Source of the DNA: Ruminococcus sp. UBA3387
GTDB lineage: Bacteria; Bacillota; Clostridia; Oscillospirales; Ruminococcaceae
Direction of reading: 5' to 3'
DNA: 10,967 bases
NCBI GenBank assembly: GCA_002358895.1
Contig: DEPR01000035.1
Span: 9,209 to 20,175 of the forward strand
In this document: piece by piece, positions 6,275-10,967 of the stretch
Numbering within the stretch: position 1 is the stretch's first letter
How the letters are laid out: each line of letters opens with the position of its first letter
The notes under the pieces: generated by a model
The model's input: the letters and a program-made list of their open reading frames with translations, nothing else
Told to the model about the DNA's origin: nothing
Databases searched by the model: none
Program-made: the position numbers and the translations under genes

Positions 6275-7505
6275 ACGATTCAAAACCACCCTTGTCAAAG
6301 AATAGTTTTCTTATTGCAATAGCACAACCTGCTAAGAATCTGTTCTGCTTGCCTATGATAGAAAGAGCAAGTTTGTCAGCGGCTTCTTTGCCTGCAATTC
6401 GTTCAACCCCTGCCTTAACCTTATCAAAAGCAATCTCAGATTCAATATAATATAAATGAATAATGATTTTGTGTGGGTCAGCAAGAAGATTAATGTTGTT
6501 AATAAGTACACCGATAAGTTCAAGATTTCTTCTAAGTACAGCAATAACACCCTTGTCGCCACTTTTATAAGCCTCAATAACCATTTTGCCTGTAACCTTA
6601 TTTACGTCTCCATTGGCTGCATTGTATAAATAAGGTGTCTTGTCCTTGGAAAAATCATTTTTGATTTCACGCATCTGAGCCTTTAAGGTAATTTCATTTT
6701 CCACACAGCCACGTCTGCCACAGGTACATATTTCTCTTGCGTCAGGGTCAACAATCATCTTGTTAATGAAATCTGTACGGTTAAGATATGATGCAACAGG
6801 CTTGTTGAGATAAGTGGATAAGAAGTGAACGTCGTTGCCGTATTGAATAAAAGCAACGTTTTTGCAGTCTGTGGTGATTTCCTTGTTGAAATCAATGTTG
6901 GCAAGAGCAGTACCGAGAATAGAAGTGTCAATAACAATAGGCAGTTCAGTATATCTTTCTACGAAAGCCTTTGCCTGAGAATAGTCAGGAACACCGTTTA
7001 CAACTTCTACTTTCATTCGTGAGTACATTTCAGGGTGAACGGAAAAACCAATGCCCATTACTGAATTTGCATCAAGACAGTTGTCTGAAAGCACCTGCTT
7101 AAGCGATTTTTCAATGTAATCAAAAATCACAGTGTCTGTGGTTGTTTCATTGATTCTCAGATTTTTCTTGTCAAGTATTTGTCCTGACATTGTGGATAAA
7201 CCAACGCTGATAATGTTTTCTTCAATAGTAACGCCAAGAACGAATTTGTAGTTGTAGTTGATGTCAAGAAGAATTTTCTTACGTCCCCTCGGAGCTCTTT
7301 CAGAAGTGTTCTTGTATTCGCACTGTTCGTAAATTATGCCCTGTTCTATCATATCTGTGGTAATGATAGTAACAGCAGCCCTTGTCAGCTCAAGCTTACC
7401 TGCAATATCAATTCTTGAAGTCGGCCCGTTCTCTTTCAGTATACGCAGAATCTGCATACGATTTCGTCTTTTAAGGTCCAACTTGCTGATGCCTTGTTGT
7501 TCCAT
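6273..7505 (-). CDS. ROK-family transcriptional regulator (NagC/XylR-like), degenerate sugar-kinase fold
   Basis: 410 residues, normal for DNA-binding ROK proteins. Residues about 12-60 form a winged helix-turn-helix (GPTSRIDIAGKLELTRAAVT), followed by GRKKILLDIN, the usual link to the ROK domain (about 85-405). The Cys motif CTCGRRGCVE (260-269) of the ROK zinc site is intact. Other hallmarks are lost. The kinase loop, normally E-N-D-A-N, reads D193-T-S-I-L, so the catalytic Asp is Ser195. The glycine-rich phosphate loop reads QYGNDVHF. The E-x-G-H sugar/zinc segment before the Cys motif reads INKM, without Glu or His. It is thus a regulator, not a kinase, and probably does not bind a sugar in the usual way. 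GGGGG (complement of 7513-7517) lies 7 bases before the ATG. A sugar-metabolism target, if any, is not in the window; autoregulation is possible. Confidence 0.92.
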   Translation of the reverse strand: MEQQGISKLDLKRRNRMQILRILKENGPTSRIDIAGKLELTRAAVTIITTDMIEQGIIYEQCEYKNTSERAPRGRKKILLDINYNYKFVLGVTIEENIISVGLSTMSGQILDKKNLRINETTTDTVIFDYIEKSLKQVLSDNCLDANSVMGIGFSVHPEMYSRMKVEVVNGVPDYSQAKAFVERYTELPIVIDTSILGTALANIDFNKEITTDCKNVAFIQYGNDVHFLSTYLNKPVASYLNRTDFINKMIVDPDAREICTCGRRGCVENEITLKAQMREIKNDFSKDKTPYLYNAANGDVNKVTGKMVIEAYKSGDKGVIAVLRRNLELIGVLINNINLLADPHKIIIHLYYIESEIAFDKVKAGVERIAGKEAADKLALSIIGKQNRFLAGCAIAIRKLFFDKGGFES

Positions 7506-7543
7506 TTTTATGCCCCCGATATTATTATGTATTTTCCAATATC

Positions 7544-7552
7544 ATTCTAACA
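7544..7552 (-). promoter_or_regulatory. Extended -10 promoter element for the ROK gene
   Basis: On the - strand TGTTAGAAT gives the extended -10 form TGn followed by TAGAAT (7549-7544), about 39 bases before the ROK ATG. The -35 position (7567-7572, ACTGTT) is poor, so the promoter probably relies on the extended -10 or on a bound activator. Confidence 0.5.
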
Positions 7553-7560
7553 GAATTTAA

Positions 7561-7577
7561 TGAACAAACAGTGAACA
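7561..7577. repeat. TGAACA direct repeat, 11-bp period, at the ROK promoter -35 region
   Basis: TGAACA occurs at 7561-7566 and 7572-7577, which is TGTTCA twice on the transcribed strand. The two copies are one helical turn apart and flank the weak -35 of the ROK promoter, so they may bind a regulator on one DNA face. Chance recurrence in AT-rich DNA is possible. Confidence 0.4.
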
Positions 7578-7579
7578 TA

Positions 7580-7608
7580 AACTAATTAACAAAATTTTTA
7601 ACTAATTA
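7580..7608. repeat. AACTAATTA direct repeat, 20-bp period, candidate operator
   Basis: AACTAATTA is found at 7580-7588 and again at 7600-7608, about two helical turns apart, with an AT-rich imperfect palindrome between (7586-7601). On the - strand the unit reads TAATTAGTT; TTAGTT is also the left half of the B. subtilis XylR (ROK) operator, though the right half does not match. It lies between the ydbC-like stop and the ROK promoter, a fitting place for autoregulation. Confidence 0.4.
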
Positions 7609-7619
7609 TTCACGATATT

Positions 7620-7871
7620 TTAAAAGAATGCAGACTCATCAATGTCATCTTCAATGTCTTCGCCGTTGAGAATACTTCTGAGAACGTTGACTTCATCATC
7701 TGTCAGCGTAATACCCTTGCCCATTCTTGTGTGGTCAGGGTTCCATTCTCTCAGGTCATATTTAGGCTCTCTCTCGTTCCAGCTTACCTTGTTAAGCTCC
7801 TTTGTCCAGCCCTTTGCATTCTCAGAAAGAATACCTAAGCTTTCGACGATTTCAAATTTAAGTTCTGCCAT
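7620..7871 (-). CDS. YdbC/PC4-like single-strand nucleic-acid-binding protein
   Basis: 83 residues. The MAELKFEIVESLGILSE start, GWTKELN, VSWN, EPKYDLREW and HTRMGKGITLT are the conserved blocks of the bacterial YdbC family, which has the fold of the eukaryotic coactivator PC4 and binds single-stranded DNA or RNA as a dimer. Here residues about 1-65 form the domain, with a short acidic tail (EDIEDDIDESAFF) reminiscent of other single-strand-binding proteins' acidic ends. The role is inferred as handling single-stranded DNA during replication, repair or transcription. AAGGAGG (complement of 7880-7886) lies 8 bases before the ATG, so translation should be strong. It starts 41 bases after the flippase stop with no clear promoter, so it is probably co-transcribed with that gene. 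No terminator follows. Confidence 0.88.
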   Translation of the reverse strand: MAELKFEIVESLGILSENAKGWTKELNKVSWNEREPKYDLREWNPDHTRMGKGITLTDDEVNVLRSILNGEDIEDDIDESAFF

Positions 7872-7895
7872 AAAAATTGCCTCCTTTTTATATTT

Positions 7896-7909
7896 AGCAC
7901 ATCTGTGCT
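7896..7909 (-). other. Short inverted repeat between flippase and YdbC-like gene
   Basis: AGCACATCTGTGCT (+ strand) is a 5-6 bp inverted repeat with a 2-4 base loop, lying just upstream of the ribosome binding site of the YdbC-like gene. On the - strand no T-run follows it, so it is not a standard terminator. It may be an mRNA processing or stability hairpin, or a small operator. Confidence 0.4.
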
Positions 7910-7912
7910 TAC

Positions 7913-9394
7913 TTACTTGTTTTTTGCTTTGGGTAAAAACCTGCTTATAGCATTAACTACCTTGGCAGGCATCATATTTTTCACCATTACCCATAAATCC
8001 TTGTAGTTTAGAAGAAATACGAGGATAAAAAGTACAGGTAATGAAACAAATGAAAGTGCCATATTGTCCACATACGGCTGTGCAACGTTTATAAGAACCA
8101 TTGCAATAAGAATGATGTTGTTTGTAACGATTTTTCTGATTTTTAAATCAAAAGGCAGTATTTTTTGTGAGTCATAGGCTCTTATGATAAATACAACCGT
8201 GTAGCTTGCAACGGTTGAAATTGCAGGTCCGTAAAGTCCTATTCTCGGAATGAGAACGACATTAAGAGCTACGTTTATAATACCTGAGAATAAGCTTGTT
8301 GTAAGTGAACGCTTTGTCTGCTTTGTTGCGTGGTAAATTGCACCGAGAAATGTTGTAAAACAGGAGAATACAGACGAGTAGATAAGAATAGGTGAGTATT
8401 TTACCGAGTCCTGAAAAGCATCACCCAGCCATATTCCCGTGAGTGGTCTTACAATCAAAAGGCATCCTGCAGCCAGCACATAAAGCAGGCATTGATTCAG
8501 GTTGAAAACATTGGTGTAGAATCTGCTGCGTTCCTTCGAGTCGTTTTCAAGAATAGCCGACATATTCCAGGCCTGTCCGAACATAAGATAAACAGTCGAT
8601 ACAAGGTTTGGTATCTTGTAAGAAGCCGAAAGAATACCGTTATGTTCACTGCCAAGATAATGGGTCGTCATAAATGAGTCGGAGCTGTTGGTAATGAGCC
8701 ATAACAGCTGAGTCGGAATAAGTGGCAGGGAATATTTAAGCATCGAGCTGAATATTTCACGGTCAAGACATCTGAAATCCAGGTATCTCCAGAGCTTTGC
8801 AGTAAAAGTAAGGAAAATAACCGAAATAAGGTCTGAAAGGATAATGGAGAATAAATATCCCGTGTTACCCATCTTAAAGACCATAATAAATAAAACAGTT
8901 CCTACAAGTGTGAGGAATGTTGTAAGAATACCGTTTATAGCAAAAAGCCTTACCTTTTCAAGGGACCTGACAAAGGTTGAGTATACAAGCTTTAAGCTGG
9001 CAGTGCAAAGGTATACAAAAATCAGCAGGGAATATCCACTGAGGTATTTGTCAGCAATGCCCGAAACAGTTACAATTGGAAGTACTATTCCAAGAACGGC
9101 TAAACCACCGATGCAGACTACATTTCCCACAGTAAAGACTTTACGTTTGTCATAAGCCTTGTCAAGACCGAAACGAATGATAGATTCACTTATGGTCATA
9201 GTTACAACAGGCAGAAGCCAGTTGGCAATCTGAGTGATGACATCATTTACGCCCATTTCTGCAGGTGTAAGATAAGTTGTGTATACCTTTACAAGCAGAA
9301 GCACTAAGATTTTAGAGCTGAATGAGCCTATTGCAAAAATTATAGTATTTGAAAACAGCTTTTTATAACTGCTTTTGTTTACTTTTTCAGCCAT
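7913..9394 (-). CDS. Polysaccharide/oligosaccharide flippase (MOP superfamily, Wzx-like)
   Basis: 493 residues, strongly hydrophobic throughout, with about 12-14 membrane helices, as in the Wzx/MATE-type MOP superfamily. The N-terminus shows the family pattern: a first helix with IGSFSSKILVLLLVKVYT followed by YLTPAEMGVNDVI. The middle has YSLPLIPTQLLW and a later G-x-I-x-x-ALN-x-x-LIP-x-x-G-x-x-GPA (SGIINVALNVVLIPRIG), both typical of polysaccharide-exporting members. The usual job is to flip lipid-linked sugar repeat units from the inner to the outer membrane face for capsule or wall polymers. No glycosyltransferase or polymerase gene is next to it, so the substrate is unknown; a sporulation (SpoVB-like) role cannot be excluded. 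AAAGGA (complement of 9404-9409) is 9 bases before the ATG. The tail is basic and probably cytoplasmic. Confidence 0.92.
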   Translation of the reverse strand: MAEKVNKSSYKKLFSNTIIFAIGSFSSKILVLLLVKVYTTYLTPAEMGVNDVITQIANWLLPVVTMTISESIIRFGLDKAYDKRKVFTVGNVVCIGGLAVLGIVLPIVTVSGIADKYLSGYSLLIFVYLCTASLKLVYSTFVRSLEKVRLFAINGILTTFLTLVGTVLFIMVFKMGNTGYLFSIILSDLISVIFLTFTAKLWRYLDFRCLDREIFSSMLKYSLPLIPTQLLWLITNSSDSFMTTHYLGSEHNGILSASYKIPNLVSTVYLMFGQAWNMSAILENDSKERSRFYTNVFNLNQCLLYVLAAGCLLIVRPLTGIWLGDAFQDSVKYSPILIYSSVFSCFTTFLGAIYHATKQTKRSLTTSLFSGIINVALNVVLIPRIGLYGPAISTVASYTVVFIIRAYDSQKILPFDLKIRKIVTNNIILIAMVLINVAQPYVDNMALSFVSLPVLFILVFLLNYKDLWVMVKNMMPAKVVNAISRFLPKAKNK

Positions 9395-9430
9395 AATTAT
9401 TTGTCCTTTTCAAATTTATACATTATAGCA

Positions 9431-9459
9431 ATTATACCACAGTTTTTTCCTTTTTGCAA
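9431..9459 (-). promoter_or_regulatory. Strong sigma-A-type promoter for the flippase gene
   Basis: On the - strand TTGCAA (9459-9454) and TATAAT (9436-9431) are 17 bases apart, and TGG precedes the -10 to give an extended -10. Transcription would begin near 9424, about 30 bases before the ATG. A second TATAAT (9427-9422) has no matching -35. Confidence 0.85.
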
Positions 9460-9498
9460 TTAAAAACGTAAAGTTCTAAAAATATAGTGAATATCTCT

Positions 9499-9527
9499 GC
9501 AAAAAATTCATAATTATGCTGTAATAT
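9499..9527 (+). promoter_or_regulatory. Weak candidate promoter for the AEC permease gene
   Basis: TAATAT (9522-9527) is an acceptable -10, but the best -35 is CTGCAA at 9497-9502 with a long 19-base spacer. The 10-base palindrome CATAATTATG (9509-9518) lies in the spacer. The region 9395-9559 is the divergent promoter region between the flippase and this gene. Confidence 0.3.
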
Positions 9528-9559
9528 ATAGAAAGAATAAATCAGAAAGAGTGTTTTGA

Positions 9560-10480
9560 TTGGAATACGGATTGCTTATAACAAAAAGAATATCAATAAT
9601 GTTTATAATCCTCCTTGTAGGAGTGCTTTGCTATAAAAAAGGGTTGATAACCAAAAAAGGGACAAAACAGCTGTCAGAAGTTGAGCTGAAGCTGGTTAAT
9701 CCCATTTTGATATTTATGTCATACCAGAAAGACTACGAAAGTGCAATGATAAAAAATCTGCTGTGGGCATTTGTCCTGTCAGCAATTTCATTTGCAATAA
9801 CAATAGGGCTTAGCTACGTTCTGGTGGGCAAGAAAAACAGCGACTATGTTGTGGAGCGTTTTTCAATGGTCTATTCAAACTGCGGATTTCTTGGAATACC
9901 CCTTATAAACGGGGTTTTCGGCTCAGAAGGCGTGCTGTATCTGACTGCATATGTTACACTTTTCAATTTTCTTGTGTGGACTCACGGACTTATGACTATG
10001 AAAGGTCAAAAGGACTTTTCATCAGCAATAAAAGCCGTGAAATCCCTGCCGGTTATTGCCGTGTTTGCGGGACTGGTCTGCTATATGCTTCAGCTGAGAC
10101 TGCCGTCAGTACCTGCTCAGGCTTTGCAGTATATCGCCGATATGAATACACCTCTGGCAATGCTTATTGCAGGAGCAACCATAGCCCAGTCCAATGTGCT
10201 TAATATGATAAAAAAGCCGAGGAACTATTTGATTTGCCTGTATAAACTGTTGCTTTTACCGTTGATAGTGTTTGCTGTTATCAGACTGTTCGGACTGCCT
10301 GAAATAGTGGTTGCAACCCTGACAATAGCAACTGCCTGCCCCGTAGCAACAACAGGCATAATGTTTGCTTTGACCCTTGACAAAAATGCCGAAAGATGTT
10401 CAGAGCTTTTTTCAATGTCAACCCTTTTGTCGGCACTAACCCTGCCTGTTGTAACTGTAATTGCAACCACATTTTCATAA
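9560..10480 (+). CDS. AEC (auxin efflux carrier) family permease
   Basis: 306 residues with about ten membrane helices, the usual size for bacterial AEC transporters of the BART superfamily, many of which carry malate, malonate or other organic acids. Recognisable blocks are KLVNPILIFMSY in the first half, then YSNCGFLGIPLINGVFG with the conserved N-x-GF-x-GIP motif, and ACPVATTGIMFA in the second half, matching the internal two-fold repeat of the family. The auxin label is only the family name; the substrate cannot be told from sequence. I chose TTG 9560: an in-frame TGA lies immediately upstream (9557-9559), and the first ATG (9599) would remove the start of helix 1. The ribosome binding site is modest (GAAAGAG, about 9545-9551). 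The gene is divergent from the flippase and convergent with the Clp gene, one base between stops. Confidence 0.9.
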   Translation: MEYGLLITKRISIMFIILLVGVLCYKKGLITKKGTKQLSEVELKLVNPILIFMSYQKDYESAMIKNLLWAFVLSAISFAITIGLSYVLVGKKNSDYVVERFSMVYSNCGFLGIPLINGVFGSEGVLYLTAYVTLFNFLVWTHGLMTMKGQKDFSSAIKAVKSLPVIAVFAGLVCYMLQLRLPSVPAQALQYIADMNTPLAMLIAGATIAQSNVLNMIKKPRNYLICLYKLLLLPLIVFAVIRLFGLPEIVVATLTIATACPVATTGIMFALTLDKNAERCSELFSMSTLLSALTLPVVTVIATTFS

Positions 10481-10481
10481 T

Positions 10482-10967
10482 TCAGCTTGTGATAAGCTCC
10501 TTTATGAAGAAGCTTTTGCCGTCGAATTCAAGTGCTAAAGAAGCCCCTTTCTTGGTGCCACTTAGAATTTTGTCAGAAATAAGATTTTGAATATCCTGCT
10601 CAACCAAGCGTCGGAGTTCTCTTGCTCCACCTGTGCTGGTTGGGCATTTTTTTGCAATTTCATAGCAAACTCTGTCCTCGTAAATAAAGTCATATCCTAA
10701 CTTTTCAAGCCGTACCTTGAGGGATAACAGCTCCTGAGAAGCAATTTCCGAAAGCTCAGTTTCACCCAACTGGTTAAAGGTGATAACCTCGTCAATTCGG
10801 CTTAAAAATTCAGGTGATAAAAATTGCTTCAGCTCATTTTCCATCTCCTTTTTCATCTGTTCATAGGAATGCTTTCCGTCATTTCCGAAGCCGACTGATT
10901 TTGTGCCGACGGCTTTTTTTATGCCACAGTTTGAAGTCATAATGATAATCAGGTTTGAGAAGGATAC
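10482..10967 (-). CDS. Clp/Hsp100 AAA+ ATPase (ClpC/ClpB-like), C-terminal part only
   Basis: 161 residues are visible; the reading frame is open to the window edge, so the start and most of the protein are outside. The visible part begins in the second AAA+ domain at the strand IIIMTSN with the sensor-1 Asn (N13), continues through GFGND and EMENELKQF, and contains the arginine-finger segment PEFLSRIDEVITF (R57) and the sensor-2 motif GARELRR (114-120) in the small C-terminal subdomain. The P usual in GARPLRR is replaced by E. It unfolds or disaggregates proteins, and if ClpC-like would feed a ClpP protease. The P-loop and the ClpP-binding loop are not visible, so ClpC cannot be told from ClpB or ClpE. 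There is no long C-terminal extension after sensor 2. Confidence 0.9.
   Translation of the reverse strand, partial: VSFSNLIIIMTSNCGIKKAVGTKSVGFGNDGKHSYEQMKKEMENELKQFLSPEFLSRIDEVITFNQLGETELSEIASQELLSLKVRLEKLGYDFIYEDRVCYEIAKKCPTSTGGARELRRLVEQDIQNLISDKILSGTKKGASLALEFDGKSFFIKELITS
10494..10517 (+). terminator. Weak hairpin downstream of the AEC gene, inside the Clp coding region
   Basis: AAGCT-c-CTT (10494-10502) pairs with AAG-a-AGCTT (10507-10515) around TATG, with one C/A mismatch, followed by only a short T-stretch (10514-10517). It could end the AEC transcript but would sit in the last codons of the opposing gene. It is weaker than the other terminators here. Confidence 0.3.

Noticed and set aside
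9422..9427. Second TATAAT on the minus strand upstream of the flippase
   Set aside because: No -35 at a suitable distance. The copy at 9431-9436 has TTGCAA at 17 bases and an extended -10.
1..10967. Mobile element, phage, CRISPR or defence island
   Set aside because: No transposase, integrase, spaced repeat array, terminal inverted repeats or defence-protein motif was seen. Gene content is envelope, translation, transport and regulation.

Overview
The window looks like chromosomal DNA of a low-to-moderate GC Gram-positive anaerobe of the class Clostridia, most likely Oscillospiraceae/Ruminococcus-like. The evidence is protein style rather than a marker gene: a coiled-coil M23 hydrolase with a Gly/Cys-rich insertion, a flavin reductase-rubredoxin fusion, a class 3 (zinc-domain) prolyl-tRNA synthetase, a YdbC/PC4-like protein, strong AAGGAGG-type ribosome binding sites and sigma-A-type promoters. 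Coding density is high, and no stretch over about 165 bases lacks a gene. I see no tRNA, rRNA, CRISPR array, insertion sequence, attachment site or replication origin. Base use looks even by eye, with no clear sign of recent transfer.

Left part (1-4430, + strand). The 3' part of a secreted coiled-coil/M23 peptidoglycan hydrolase gene is followed after 21 bases by a flavin reductase-rubredoxin gene and a hairpin terminator (1887-1924). A near-consensus promoter (TTGACT-17-TATAAT, 1949-1977) then drives three closely spaced genes: a lipoprotein of unknown function, a two-CBS-domain protein and an N-terminally anchored D-Ala-D-Ala carboxypeptidase. The carboxypeptidase stop codon lies inside the terminator hairpin (4403-4429). 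Two of the five left-hand genes act on peptidoglycan, so much of this block is cell-envelope maintenance.

Middle (4440-6275). A promoter (TTGCAA-17-TATACT) starts a short transcript that encodes a small single-pass membrane protein overlapping proS, the prolyl-tRNA synthetase. A long hairpin at 6237-6274 ends this transcript and, read on the other strand, also terminates the convergent ROK-family regulator gene.

Right part (6273-9394, - strand). In transcription order this holds a MOP-superfamily polysaccharide flippase, a YdbC/PC4-like single-strand nucleic-acid-binding protein and a ROK repressor-like protein. The flippase has a very good promoter (TTGCAA-17-TATAAT with an extended -10). 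The ROK gene has its own extended -10 next to two sets of short direct repeats. No terminator is visible between these three genes, so read-through to the shared hairpin is possible.

Right end (9395-10967). A divergent AEC-family permease gene (+, TTG start) runs into the 3' end of a Clp/Hsp100 ATPase gene (-), with the two stop codons one base apart.

Most of the content is ordinary housekeeping. The points most worth a second look are the ROK protein that has lost the catalytic and sugar-contact motifs of its family, the repeats upstream of its gene, the Cys-rich insertion in the M23 domain, the SxN-motif change in the carboxypeptidase, and the compact gene-end architectures.
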